From NCBI GenBank assembly GCA_027487575.1, contig JAIYDJ010000080.1, forward strand, positions 1 through 32,125: a stretch of 32,125 nt of DNA. The letters are read 5' to 3'. Shown here piece by piece: positions 21,664 through 30,672 of this stretch; position 1 is the first letter of the stretch; each line of letters opens with the position of its first letter. The position numbers and the translations under genes are program-made. The notes under the pieces were generated by a model. That model was not told the origin of the DNA. It searched no databases and saw nothing but the letters and a program-made list of their open reading frames with translations. This DNA comes from Rhodobacter sp. (GTDB lineage Bacteria; Pseudomonadota; Alphaproteobacteria; Rhodobacterales; Rhodobacteraceae).

Positions 21664-24465
21664 ATGGCCAATGTACGCTTTGACCTTTCCACCATCGACC
21701 AGGCAATCGCTGTCGGGTCGAATGTCGTGACTGCCAATCACATGGGCAGCATCTACACGACGTTCCTGACGCTTGATAACTATGCGAAATCGACGCAGTC
21801 GATGAATTTGGGCAGCGTGCGCTGGCCGGGCGGGATGGTTGCCGAAGCGCAGGTCGAAAAATACAGCCTGACGTTTCCCGATGTCTACAACACGGACCTG
21901 CGGCCGGACCGCGGACTGTCCAGCATGTTGATCTTTGCGAATGCCACCAAGCAATCCTTCGCCATGGTGCTGCCCACCGACCGATACATGTTCAACGTCG
22001 CCAAGGGCACGACCGACGTCGAGAACTTCGTCAAACGTCTGGTGGCGGGCGATTTCGGCAAGCTGCCGTCCGACTTCACACTGGAAATCGGCAACGAGAC
22101 GTCGCACTACGGCTGGGCGAACGGCAAGTTCACGCCGGGGGTCGGGTCCTACGGACATATCGCGAACGCGTTTCTGACGGCCATCAACAAGGTCCTGAAC
22201 GACCCGGTCCTGAACCCGGATGACATCCAGATCAATGTCGCGGTCCAGATGTCGACGACCGTCGGTGGCCAAAGCAGCATCTTCAACCAGATCACACCGG
22301 AAAACATGCGGTCGGTGGATGGGTTCATCCGCCACAGCGGACTGGTCCACAACGGAGACGACTTCAAGGTCGCCTGGGAGAATGCAAAGATCGCAGCCGT
22401 GACCACCTGGTGGGACAGGGCCTGGGGCGGCGGGGCGCCCGAATTGAAGGTTCTTGATACGGCCTGGGCCGTCGGGCCTTCGGACGCCGTGACAGCCGCC
22501 GCATTCCCCTCGGACATCGGTCCGCGGCAGGCGGCGGCGGTGGTCGAGATGTTTTCCAAGCTGATCGTCGCCGGGTCCGACTATGCCGCCGTCTGGGGCG
22601 TTCAGGACAATCCGTCCTCGCTGTTCTATTACACCGGCCAGAAAATCAGCTATGGCGGACATGCGTTCCGGCTGATGGCGGAAAGCCTGGTCGGCACGAC
22701 GCAGGCCGTGGGCAAGCTGGACGCGGCGGGCGAATGGATCCATCAGGGCCCGAACTGGGACAGCGTGACCTATGCCGACAAGGCGAAGGCCGTGATCTTC
22801 GTGTCCGCCCTCGATATCCCGGAAGAAGGTCTTGATGTGACGGTCAACCTCGAAGGGCTTGGCGGCATCCAGTATGCCTGGGCCGAGATCATCTCGTCGA
22901 CCGTGCCAACCGATCCGAGGCAGGTCGTCGTGACGCCGGCAACGACGGTGGGCGGGCCGGTCATCAGCCGCATGGCCATCACCGATGTCGGCAACACCTT
23001 TACCGTCCGGCTGATGAACGATCATGAAACCATCCGCATCATCGCGGCGCGGGAAACGCCGCAAACGGGCTTTCTGCATCTGTGGGGCACGGCCGCTGCC
23101 GACAGCTTTACCGGGGGGCATTCCGCCGATCTGCTGGAAGGCGGTGGCGGCAACGATACGCTGCGCGGCGGTCTGGGAAACGACACGATGCTGGGCGGTG
23201 CGGGCCATGACACCTATGTCGTCGACTGTGCCGGTGACAATGTCTTTGAAAGCACGACGATCAGCGGACTGATCGACGCCGGTGGCGTCGACACGGTGCT
23301 GAGTGTGGTATCCTACAGCCTCGACACGCATGCAGGGGTGCGCTTTGTCGAAAACCTGGGACTGATCGGAACGGCGAACATCAACGGCACGGGCAACCTG
23401 AAGGCCAATCTGATCACCGGAACCTCGGGCAGGAACGTGTTGAACGGCGGTGCCGGGGCCGACAGCCTGATGGGCCGCGAAGGCGACGACACCTATATCG
23501 TCGACTCCACCGGTGACCGGGTGATCGAAACCACCACGCTGACCGGTGTGATCGATGCCGGGGGCATCGACACGGTTCAAAGCTCGGTTTCGTTCAGTCT
23601 GGACACATCGGTTGCCGTGCAATTCGTCGAAAAGCTTGTGCTGACCGGCAGCGCCGACATCGACGGGACGGGCAATGCGCTGGCCAACCAGATCACGGGC
23701 AACGCGGGTCGCAACGCCCTTTACGGCGAGGAGGGCAATGATCAGTTGAACGGCTGGGGGGGCGATGACACGCTGTCCGGCGGCACCGGCGACGACACCC
23801 TTTTTGCCGGGGGCGGCAATGACGTGATGTTCGGCGGCGCGGGCAATGACGTCTACATCGTCGATTCCGCAGGCGATCTTCTGTTCGAAACCGGGTCCGT
23901 CATCGACACGCTGGACAGCGGGGGCATCGACACGGTGCAAAGCACGGCCAGTTTCAGCCTCGACACATCGGTCGGCGTGCGGTTTGTCGAACATCTGACG
24001 CTGGCGGGCACTGCCGCCACCAACGCGACCGGCAACGCGCTGGCGAACCGGCTGACGGGCAACGGCGGGGCAAATGTGCTGTCCGGCGGCGGTGGTGCCG
24101 ATACGCTGAACGGTGGCGCAGGCTCTGATACCCTGTCAGGCGGCGATGGTGCGGACAGGTTCGTCTTTGCGACGCTGCCCGCAGCCACCAACATCGACCT
24201 GATCACGGATTTCCAGGCCGTGGACGACACGATCCACCTGCAGGCATCGCTGTTTGCGGGCATGGTCCCCGGACCGCTGTCCGCCACCGCGTTCACGGCC
24301 AATGTGCTGGGAAGTGCGCTGACCAAATCCGGCCGGATCATCTATGAAACCGATACGGGTTGGCTGTCCTATGACCAGGACGGACTTGGCGGCGTTGCCG
24401 CCGTGCATTTCGCCACGATGATGCCCGGACTGCAGATCAGCAGCGCCGATTTCCTGATGATCTGA
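21664..24465 (+). CDS. Secreted RTX protein with an N-terminal glycosidase-like (GH-A clan) domain
   Basis: 933 residues, no N-terminal signal peptide, as expected for type I secretion via a C-terminal signal. Residues 1-450 resemble a TIM-barrel glycoside hydrolase of the GH51/GH79 kind: RWPGG at 53-57 and the acid/base-like motif EIGNE (E145). The position expected for the nucleophile reads LDTAWAV (264-270), with Ala267 where such enzymes have Glu. Residues 479-835 hold glycine/aspartate-rich calcium-binding nonapeptides in clusters separated by about 90-120-residue repeat units. The last ~95 residues end in the hydrophobic SSADFLMI. ATG 21664 follows GGAG at a 9-nt gap. No TolC-type export genes are adjacent. 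A surface polysaccharide-binding or hydrolysing protein is likely. Confidence 0.85.
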   Translation: MANVRFDLSTIDQAIAVGSNVVTANHMGSIYTTFLTLDNYAKSTQSMNLGSVRWPGGMVAEAQVEKYSLTFPDVYNTDLRPDRGLSSMLIFANATKQSFAMVLPTDRYMFNVAKGTTDVENFVKRLVAGDFGKLPSDFTLEIGNETSHYGWANGKFTPGVGSYGHIANAFLTAINKVLNDPVLNPDDIQINVAVQMSTTVGGQSSIFNQITPENMRSVDGFIRHSGLVHNGDDFKVAWENAKIAAVTTWWDRAWGGGAPELKVLDTAWAVGPSDAVTAAAFPSDIGPRQAAAVVEMFSKLIVAGSDYAAVWGVQDNPSSLFYYTGQKISYGGHAFRLMAESLVGTTQAVGKLDAAGEWIHQGPNWDSVTYADKAKAVIFVSALDIPEEGLDVTVNLEGLGGIQYAWAEIISSTVPTDPRQVVVTPATTVGGPVISRMAITDVGNTFTVRLMNDHETIRIIAARETPQTGFLHLWGTAAADSFTGGHSADLLEGGGGNDTLRGGLGNDTMLGGAGHDTYVVDCAGDNVFESTTISGLIDAGGVDTVLSVVSYSLDTHAGVRFVENLGLIGTANINGTGNLKANLITGTSGRNVLNGGAGADSLMGREGDDTYIVDSTGDRVIETTTLTGVIDAGGIDTVQSSVSFSLDTSVAVQFVEKLVLTGSADIDGTGNALANQITGNAGRNALYGEEGNDQLNGWGGDDTLSGGTGDDTLFAGGGNDVMFGGAGNDVYIVDSAGDLLFETGSVIDTLDSGGIDTVQSTASFSLDTSVGVRFVEHLTLAGTAATNATGNALANRLTGNGGANVLSGGGGADTLNGGAGSDTLSGGDGADRFVFATLPAATNIDLITDFQAVDDTIHLQASLFAGMVPGPLSATAFTANVLGSALTKSGRIIYETDTGWLSYDQDGLGGVAAVHFATMMPGLQISSADFLMI
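23098..24170 (+). repeat. RTX calcium-binding repeats within the secreted protein
   Basis: Glycine- and aspartate-rich nonapeptides (GGxGxDxLx, for example GGGGNDTLRGGLGNDTM) occur in clusters. Three D-x-Y-x-V-D elements at residues about 516, 609 and 729 mark recurring larger units, each followed by a conserved block (DAGGIDTVQS, SFSLDTS, VRFVE, GTGNALAN). The repetition shows at both protein and DNA level and points to internal duplication. Confidence 0.85.
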
Positions 24466-24518
24466 CCGGCTTGGTTGTCGAAGGGCAGGTGCGAGATGCC
24501 CTGTGGCAGGACCACGCA

Positions 24519-24538
24519 GACCGGCCTTGGGGCCGGTC
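24519..24538. terminator. Hairpin after the RTX gene
   Basis: GACCGGCC (24519-24526) pairs with GGCCGGTC (24531-24538) across TTGG, 54 bp after the RTX stop. No T tract follows, so its strength as a terminator is uncertain. Confidence 0.5.
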
Positions 24539-24608
24539 CCGACCGAAAGGAACGCCCGCCATTGCGGCAGATGTCACACAAGCGTAACGCTTGGGGCGTA
24601 ACGGCGGG

Positions 24609-24622
24609 ATCATTCGGATGAC
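24609..24622. promoter_or_regulatory. Near-palindrome just upstream of phnF
   Basis: ATCATTCGGATGAC lies 18-31 bp upstream of the phnF start and matches the perfect palindrome GTCATCCGGATGAC found upstream of the TetR gene (27493-27506) at 12 of 14 positions. It is a candidate autoregulatory operator. Related strings also occur inside coding sequence (for example near 19815), so chance is not excluded. Confidence 0.3.
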
Positions 24623-24639
24623 CGGTCGGATCGGAAACC

Positions 24640-25371
24640 ATGGGACGGGACAACTGGCAGATCATCCGGAATCGGATTTCCGACGACATTTCGGCCGGAC
24701 GTCTGGAACCGGGCATGCAACTGCCGACCGAAACACAGTTGTGCCAGTCCTTTCAGGCCGGACGGCATTCGGTGCGGCGGGCGGTCGCGGCGCTGGCGGT
24801 CGAGGGTAAGTTGCGGGTGGAACAGGGCAGGGGCACCTTTGTGCAGGCCGCGCCCTTGATCAGCTATCACATCGGGCCGCGCACCCGGTTTCGTCGCAAC
24901 CTGATGGAACAGGGCGTATCTCCGGGCGGCGAACAGCTTTCGGACTCGATTGTCCCCGCCTCTGCGTCGATTGCGCTGGCGCTTGGTCTGGCCGAGGGCA
25001 GCCCCGTGCACTGTCTGCTGCGCCAGGGCCTTGCGGACGGGGTTCCGATCAGCATCGGACTGTCCTGGCACGCGGCGACGCGGTTTCCGGATCTGGCCCG
25101 GCGTCGCGCCGCCGGTGAATCGGTGACGGACATCTACCGCAGTCACGGGATCACCGATTACTTCCGCAAGCAGACGATCATCTTCGCCCGACGCCCCAGC
25201 GCCGAGGAGGCCGAACTGCTGATGCAGCATCCCGACACCCCGGTTCTGGTGCTGCAAAAGACGGATGTGGATGCGACCGGCCGGCCCATCGGCTATTCCG
25301 AGGCGGTCTGGGCTGCGGACCGGGTGCAGTTTTCCTTCGAGGCGACAGAAGGGCGCAGCGCAGATGCGTGA
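24640..25371 (+). CDS. phnF: GntR-family phosphonate-metabolism regulator PhnF
   Basis: 243 residues. The N-terminal winged helix (5-70) shows IRNRISDDISAGRLEPGMQL, SVRRAVAALAVEGKL and VEQGRGTFV, the HutC/GntR pattern; the C-terminal UTRA ligand-binding domain follows (from about 85). The overall match is to PhnF regulators that repress phosphonate-use or phosphate-uptake genes. It is followed in the same direction by phnM after 82 bp. The ribosome site is weak. A near-palindrome directly upstream may be its own operator. C-P lyase core genes that usually surround it are not in this window. Confidence 0.88.
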   Translation: MGRDNWQIIRNRISDDISAGRLEPGMQLPTETQLCQSFQAGRHSVRRAVAALAVEGKLRVEQGRGTFVQAAPLISYHIGPRTRFRRNLMEQGVSPGGEQLSDSIVPASASIALALGLAEGSPVHCLLRQGLADGVPISIGLSWHAATRFPDLARRRAAGESVTDIYRSHGITDYFRKQTIIFARRPSAEEAELLMQHPDTPVLVLQKTDVDATGRPIGYSEAVWAADRVQFSFEATEGRSADA

Positions 25372-25453
25372 CCAGACCAGCGAGATCGCCCCGGCGGCGT
25401 GGCAGCGCCACAGCCCCGCCGGTTTGAACTGACTTCCAGAGAGGTATCCGAAG

Positions 25454-26623
25454 ATGTGGCTGTCTGATTTCCGCGTGGTGCTGGCGGACCGGGTGATCGA
25501 GCGTGGCTCGGTCAGGATAGAGGGCGGCCGGATCGCCAAGATTGCGGAACGCCCGATGCCGGGGGCGGCCCTTTCCGGTGACGGTCTGATCCTGTTGCCC
25601 GGCTTCGTCGACATGCACGGCGACATGATCGAACGCGAGGTCGAACCGCGCCCCGGTGTGCGGATGCCCACGGAACTGGGTCTGCGGGACCTTGACCGGC
25701 GGCTCAAGGTCGCGGGAGTGACCACGGCCTACGCCGCCGTCAGCTTCAACCCCAAGTCGGCCTATGGCCATTTGCGCAGCTACGAGCATTCCAAGGACAT
25801 GCTTCGTGCGCTCAAGGCGTTGCGGCCGATCCTGAAGATCGATCACCGGGTGCATGCCAGGTTCGAGATCAACTATCCGAACGCGCTGGCCGTGGTGGAG
25901 GAACTGATCGCGGATGGCACCGTCGATCTCGTTTCGCTGACCGACCACACGCCGGGGCAGGGCCAGTACCGAGATCTGGAGCATCTGGCGCGGCGCACCG
26001 AAATCGAACAGGGCCTGACGCCGGAACAGGCCCTTGCGCATATACAGGACCGCATCGATGAAAAGCGCGCCAATGTGGGCGATGTGGCGGCCACTCTGGC
26101 CGCCATTTCCCGCCTGTGCGCCACGCACGGCATAGCGCTGGCAAGCCATGACGACGACACTGTCGAAAAGGTGGCCCTGATGCAGTCGCTGGGCGCCGCC
26201 ATCAGCGAATTTCCCGTCACTGTCGAGGCCGCGACCGAGGCGCGGGCGCGCGGCCTTGCCACCGCGATGGGGGCCCCGAATGCCCTCCGGGGGCAGTCCT
26301 ACTCCGGCAACCTGTCCGCCCGCGCGGCGCATGGTCTGGGCCTTCTGGATATCCTGGCGTCCGACTATCACCCCTCCGCGATCCTTCCGGCCGTGCTGGA
26401 ACTGGCCAAGGCGGATCCGGCGGGCCTGTCAGGGTCCGCCCGACTGGCCACTTCGAACCCTGCGCACGCGCTGGGCCTTGGCGACCGGGGGGTGATCGAG
26501 CCGGGCCTGCGCGCGGATCTGGTGATCGCCGACGACAACGGCGTCGGGCATGTCCGCGCCACCCTGCGGGCCGGGGCCGCCATCTACTCGGACGGATCAC
26601 TGTCGCTGGCCAGGGCCGACTAG
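25454..26623 (+). CDS. phnM: PhnM, ribose 1-phosphonate 5-triphosphate diphosphatase (amidohydrolase family)
   Basis: 389 residues, the usual PhnM length. The amidohydrolase metal site is seen as FVDMHGDMIER near residue 53, then LTDHTPGQGQ near 160, the SHDDD segment near 230 and DYHPSAILPA near 305. PhnM removes diphosphate from the 5-triphosphate intermediate in the C-P lyase pathway for alkylphosphonates. A GAGAGG lies about 10 nt before ATG 25454. It is isolated with phnF: no phnG-L genes are adjacent, so its partners must be elsewhere in the genome or it works in another route. No frameshift seen. Confidence 0.92.
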   Translation: MWLSDFRVVLADRVIERGSVRIEGGRIAKIAERPMPGAALSGDGLILLPGFVDMHGDMIEREVEPRPGVRMPTELGLRDLDRRLKVAGVTTAYAAVSFNPKSAYGHLRSYEHSKDMLRALKALRPILKIDHRVHARFEINYPNALAVVEELIADGTVDLVSLTDHTPGQGQYRDLEHLARRTEIEQGLTPEQALAHIQDRIDEKRANVGDVAATLAAISRLCATHGIALASHDDDTVEKVALMQSLGAAISEFPVTVEAATEARARGLATAMGAPNALRGQSYSGNLSARAAHGLGLLDILASDYHPSAILPAVLELAKADPAGLSGSARLATSNPAHALGLGDRGVIEPGLRADLVIADDNGVGHVRATLRAGAAIYSDGSLSLARAD

Positions 26624-26755
26624 GCCGCGAAACAGGGTGGCCGCCTTGCGGTGCCCGCTCCATCGCGGCAGGGCTACATTGTCGCGCACGGGGTGCCGGG
26701 TGTCCAACCGCCCTGCGCCACCGTGCTCGACCGAGACGACCCCGCGCGGTTCCGG

Positions 26756-27454
26756 CTAGGTGCCCGGACTGGTCTGGGCATCCGTTGGTTGGCCCGACGG
26801 CTGCGGGAAACGCGCTTTCCCCTGCGGGAGGAACATCGGTTCGACCACATCCAGAATCAACTCGATCACGGCATCGGGGTCTTGCAGGTCCAGCCGGTCC
26901 TGCGTCAGCAGTCTGGTCCGGCGGGGTTCGCGCAGAACCTGCGTGCGCACGCCCAGCGCCGCGTTGATACGCCAGCCGATTTCGACGTCATCGAACCAGG
27001 GAGCGGCCTTTTTCAGGTAGGCGGCGAAAACCCGGTATTGATCCACCTGATCAATCAGCGCCCGCAACCCCGCCGAGGCCCCGTCCAACCCCTGCATCCG
27101 GTTGATATGCCGGAACACCGCATAGGGACGCATCGGGTCCAGCGACCAGCGCACCGGCGGGCCGATCATTGCGGCCAGCACGTCGCGCAGTGGCGCGGGC
27201 TGCGGGCGCGACCGCTCGATCGCCGCTTGCAGGGTAAGCATCCGCTCGTGGTTGATCTGCACATAAAGGTGTTCGGCCGTCGCGATGATCAGGTCATCGA
27301 GGGACAGGTAGTGACTGTAAAGCGCCGCCGGGCTGGTCGCGGCCGCACTGGCGATCGTGCGCACGGTGACTTGGCAGGGCTTCGAGGCTGACCCGATCAC
27401 GCTGATGCAAGCCGCAATCAACCGGCCCTTGGTATCGCTTTCGCCCGGCACCAT
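26756..27454 (-). CDS. TetR-family transcriptional regulator
   Basis: 232 residues. The N-terminal helix-turn-helix reads VTVRTIASAAATSPAALYSHYLSLDDLI (around residues 29-56), the classic TetR pattern; the remaining helical domain would bind a ligand and dimerise. The start at 27454 is preceded by GGAGGTGATCC, nearly the full anti-Shine-Dalgarno complement. It lies downstream of the ABC permease gene in the same direction and converges with phnM. Palindromes at 27480-27506 in the short gap upstream are good candidates for its own operator. Ligand unknown, possibly the solute of the neighbouring ABC system. Confidence 0.85.
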   Translation of the reverse strand: MVPGESDTKGRLIAACISVIGSASKPCQVTVRTIASAAATSPAALYSHYLSLDDLIIATAEHLYVQINHERMLTLQAAIERSRPQPAPLRDVLAAMIGPPVRWSLDPMRPYAVFRHINRMQGLDGASAGLRALIDQVDQYRVFAAYLKKAAPWFDDVEIGWRINAALGVRTQVLREPRRTRLLTQDRLDLQDPDAVIELILDVVEPMFLPQGKARFPQPSGQPTDAQTSPGT

Positions 27455-27479
27455 GGATCACCTCCAAGAGATGCACGGT

Positions 27480-27506
27480 ATTCGCGAATCATGTCATCCG
27501 GATGAC
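27480..27506. promoter_or_regulatory. Two adjacent perfect palindromes upstream of the TetR gene
   Basis: ATTCGCGAAT (27480-27489) and GTCATCCGGATGAC (27493-27506) are both perfectly symmetrical and lie in the 62-bp gap between the permease stop and the TetR start. The second resembles the site before phnF. Such an arrangement is typical of an autoregulated TetR promoter. Confidence 0.45.
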
Positions 27507-27516
27507 TGGCGGCCCG

Positions 27517-28344
27517 CTAGCGCAGGCCCGCCTTCACGAAGCTGTCGATGACCTGGCGTTGCAGCACGACATAGATCACCAGCACCGGCAGGCAGGCCAG
27601 CGTCGACACCGCCATCAGCGGCCCCCACTGATTGCCCTCTTCGGTCAGGAACATCTGGATGCCGATCTGGATCACCGTCCGGTCTTCGCTGCGCGTCAGC
27701 AGCAGGGGCCAGAAGTACTCGTTCCAGGCCGAGATGAAGATCAGGATCGACAGCGCCGCAAGGGGCGCGCGCAGATTGGGCACCAGAATGCGCCACAGGA
27801 TGCGCCAGTGGCTGGCCCCGTCCATATGTGCGGCCTCGATCACTTCGGCCGGGAAGGACCGCATCGCCTGCACCAGCAGCAGGATGGCAAAGGCCGAGGC
27901 CATGTTGGGCAGCACCAGCGCGGTCAGCGTGTCGACAAGGCCCATCTGCGCGATCAGCACGTAGTTGGGGATCATCACCACCTGAAACGGCACCAGCCAG
28001 GTCATCGCGACCAGCGCGAACAGCACCCGGTCGCCAAAGAACCGCCACCGCGCGAACCCGTAGGCCGCCAGCACCGCCGTCAGCAGTTGCAGCACGGTCG
28101 AAACCGCCGAGAAGATCAGCGTATTGGCCAGCATCGTCCAGACCGGGATCACCTGCGTGGCATAACTGTAGTTCTCCAGCGTCGGCGCCGCAGGCCAGGG
28201 CAGGGCGCTGTAGATCTCTGCGGCCGGGCGCAGCGAGGTGACGACCATCCACCAGACCGGAAAGACCGAGACGAAGGCCAGCGGGACCATCACCGCGTGG
28301 GCGGCCCAGTCGCCCGGGCGGCGGCGTCTGGCGTCAGTTGTCAT
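27517..28344 (-). CDS. ABC transporter permease, UgpE/MalG type
   Basis: 275 residues with six hydrophobic segments. The cytoplasmic EAA loop is EVIEAAHMDGASHWRILWRI, the contact site for the ATPase. Sequence type is that of sugar and glycerol-3-phosphate permeases (MalG/UgpE family). The start overlaps the stop of the preceding permease gene by 11 bp, so they are translationally coupled. It is the last transporter gene of the leftward operon, followed by the TetR gene. No ATP-binding protein is encoded in the window, so a shared or distant ATPase must be used. Confidence 0.88.
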   Translation of the reverse strand: MTTDARRRRPGDWAAHAVMVPLAFVSVFPVWWMVVTSLRPAAEIYSALPWPAAPTLENYSYATQVIPVWTMLANTLIFSAVSTVLQLLTAVLAAYGFARWRFFGDRVLFALVAMTWLVPFQVVMIPNYVLIAQMGLVDTLTALVLPNMASAFAILLLVQAMRSFPAEVIEAAHMDGASHWRILWRILVPNLRAPLAALSILIFISAWNEYFWPLLLTRSEDRTVIQIGIQMFLTEEGNQWGPLMAVSTLACLPVLVIYVVLQRQVIDSFVKAGLR

Positions 28345-29263
28345 GGAAACTCGCCCTGTTCATCAGCCAGATCAGCCCCGCGGCGATCACGCCGAACCCC
28401 GCGAACAGCAGCATTCCCGCCGCCGAGGCCCAGCCCGCCGCAAGGCTGCCGAACCCGAACTGCCACAGCAGGTAGTAGACGTTGCTGGTGCTTCCCAGCG
28501 GTCCGCCCTGGGTCAGCACATGGATGTAGGCAAAGCTCCACTGCGCGCCCAGAAGGATGGTCAGCAGCACCAGCAGGAAGATCGTGGGCGACAACAGCGG
28601 CAGCCGGATGCGGCGGGTGATCTGCCATTCGGTGCCGCCGTCCATCCGGGCCGCCTCGATCAGGGCCGGATTGATGTTCGACAGGCTGGCCGAGATGACC
28701 AGCGTGGAAAACCCGATCAGCTTCCATCCGGTGATCCAGATGATCGTCCAGATCGCCGTATCGCCGTCTTTCAGAAAGTCGACGGCGGGCAGTCCAAGCC
28801 CGCGCAGCGCGGTGTTGATGATGCCGAAATCGAGGTTGAGCATCCAGCGCCAGACCGCCGCCGCCGCCACGGGGGCGATGATCAGCGGCACGAAGATCAG
28901 GGCGCGGTACAGATTGCGCCAGCGGCCCGACAGCCCGTTCGTCACGATCGCTATGGCGACCGGCAGCACAACCGTCAGAGGCAGCAGGCCGATCAGGTAG
29001 ATCCCCGTGTTCCACAAGGCCGCCTTCATGTCGGGCAACCCGATCAGGCGTTGATAGTTCAGCGTCCCGACATAACGGCGCGGGGCGGTGGGCAGCATGT
29101 TCCATTCGTGGAAACTCAGCCAGAAGGCATAGACCAGCGGCCCGTAGATCCAGATGACCAGCAGCGCCAGCGCGGGGGCCAGATACAGCCACGGTGCCAG
29201 CGGCCCGCGGCGCAGCCATGCCCTGCGGCGGGTGATCGATTTGGCTGCGGCAAGGGCGGTCAT
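28334..29263 (-). CDS. ABC transporter permease, UgpA/MalF type
   Basis: 309 residues with six hydrophobic segments after a basic N-terminus. The EAA loop is ALIEAARMDGGTEWQITRRI. This is the first-permease partner (MalF/UgpA family) of the gene that follows. The start at 29263 is preferred because it has AGGA about 10 nt upstream; an open frame continues to 29314 into the gap after the binding-protein gene. It lies 67 bp downstream of the binding protein in the same direction. Confidence 0.87.
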   Translation of the reverse strand: MTALAAAKSITRRRAWLRRGPLAPWLYLAPALALLVIWIYGPLVYAFWLSFHEWNMLPTAPRRYVGTLNYQRLIGLPDMKAALWNTGIYLIGLLPLTVVLPVAIAIVTNGLSGRWRNLYRALIFVPLIIAPVAAAAVWRWMLNLDFGIINTALRGLGLPAVDFLKDGDTAIWTIIWITGWKLIGFSTLVISASLSNINPALIEAARMDGGTEWQITRRIRLPLLSPTIFLLVLLTILLGAQWSFAYIHVLTQGGPLGSTSNVYYLLWQFGFGSLAAGWASAAGMLLFAGFGVIAAGLIWLMNRASFHDN

Positions 29264-29330
29264 TGGTGGTAATCCTGAAAGAGGGGACGCGGCGCAGACC
29301 CTGCGCCGCATCAAGACTGAACAGAACCGA

Positions 29331-30638
29331 TCAGGGCATCAGCGCCTGCGCATTCGCCTGCGCTTCGGTCATCAGCGTTGAAATGTCGCCGGTCCCGAAC
29401 ACCGCCTGTTCCGCGGCCGTCATCATCGTCGTCATGATCTGGCGATAGTTCGGGCCGGGGAAGGACTGCCACGGGGTCAGAGTCTGCAACTGCGCGATGT
29501 TCGGGGCCATCACCGGATTCTCACGCAGGAAGGGGGCGAGGAATTCTTCGCTTTCCACGGTGGTCTGGCGCAGGGGCACATAGCCGATCTTCGACGTGAT
29601 GATGTTGTACCCGTAGTCCGAGGTCAGGTGCTTCATCAACTCCCATGCCGCGCGCTGCTTGACCGGGTCCTGCGTCATGATCATCAGCGCGGAGCCCGAA
29701 TTGGTGGGCGTGGCGGGCTTGTCGCCAAAGGTCGGCATCGGGGCCGAACGCAGTTCAAACTTGTCCTTGGCCCCTTTCAGCAGCACCGCCTGCACGGCGC
29801 TGGTGATCAGGAACATGCCCGCATTGCCGGTCGACATCGACTCGATGCTGTCGGCCGAACTGCTGTTGACCATGGCGCCCGACTGCGCCAGTCCGCGCAT
29901 CATCGTCAGCGCCTCGATGCTTTCCGCGCCACCGAAGGTCAGCGTCTTGCGGTCCTCGGACATGACCGATCCGCCGTTCGACTTGACGAAACCCTGATAG
30001 AGCCAGTCATAGGCCGACGGCCCGAAGATGCCGGTCAGAAGGCCGGGCTTGCCGGTGGCCTTTGTGATGGCATTGGCAGCCGCGCCAACCTCGTCCCAGG
30101 TGCGGGGCGGCGCGTCGGGGTTCAGGCCCGCCGCGCGGAACAGATCGGCATTGTAGAACAGCACGGGCGTCGAGAACACATAGGCCAGGCCATAGGTCTT
30201 GCCGTCCAGACGGCCCAGTTCCAGCCCCTTGGGGAACAGCCCGTCGAAATGCGCGGCCAGTTCTTCGGCCGGCACGATGTCTTCCAAGGCGGGGACACCG
30301 AAGTTCTCCGCCGCATAGCCGAAATCGGCAAAGATGATCTGCGCGATGTCCGGCCCGTTTCCGGCGATCACATCCGCCTGCACGATGCTGATCACTTCGG
30401 GGGCCGGGGTCGGGATGCCTTCGACGGTGACGTTCGGATTGGCCGCCATGAAGCTGTCGATCATCTCGACCGTCGCGTCCTTGCCGATCCCGGCCCCGGC
30501 GAGGTTGTAGTTGTAAAACCGGATGGTGACGGGCGCGTCGATCGTGGCGGGCATCGTCTGGGCCGCCGCCGACAGGGCAGACGCCCCCAGCAGCAGGGCC
30601 GCGGCACAGGTGCGCAGGGCAGAAAGGGAAAATGTCAT
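29331..30638 (-). CDS. ABC transporter periplasmic binding protein, UgpB/family 1
   Basis: 435 residues with a signal peptide (1 to about 26, ending SAAAQ). The type of fold is shown by VTIRFYNYNL, the GPDIAQI motif, YGLAYVFSTPVLFYNADLF and PRTWDEVGAAANAI, standard features of sugar- and glycerophosphate-binding proteins. AAAGGAG precedes ATG 30638 by 7 nt. It follows a metallophosphoesterase gene by 34 bp, so a phosphodiester such as a glycerophosphodiester or a related polyol could be the solute; sequence cannot separate these from a plain sugar. Confidence 0.88.
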   Translation of the reverse strand: MTFSLSALRTCAAALLLGASALSAAAQTMPATIDAPVTIRFYNYNLAGAGIGKDATVEMIDSFMAANPNVTVEGIPTPAPEVISIVQADVIAGNGPDIAQIIFADFGYAAENFGVPALEDIVPAEELAAHFDGLFPKGLELGRLDGKTYGLAYVFSTPVLFYNADLFRAAGLNPDAPPRTWDEVGAAANAITKATGKPGLLTGIFGPSAYDWLYQGFVKSNGGSVMSEDRKTLTFGGAESIEALTMMRGLAQSGAMVNSSSADSIESMSTGNAGMFLITSAVQAVLLKGAKDKFELRSAPMPTFGDKPATPTNSGSALMIMTQDPVKQRAAWELMKHLTSDYGYNIITSKIGYVPLRQTTVESEEFLAPFLRENPVMAPNIAQLQTLTPWQSFPGPNYRQIMTTMMTAAEQAVFGTGDISTLMTEAQANAQALMP

Positions 30639-30672
30639 CGGACCACTCCTTTGGATCGAGGGAAAGCTGGGA

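Noticed and set aside
21547..23994. Open frame of 815 codons opposite the RTX gene
   Set aside because: It mirrors the glycine/aspartate-rich repeats on the other strand, lacks a ribosome site, and the forward frame has clear domain motifs.
24571..24592. Possible Pho box before phnF (ATGTCACACA followed by GCGTAAC)
   Set aside because: Only one half resembles the CTGTCAT repeat and the second differs at most positions.
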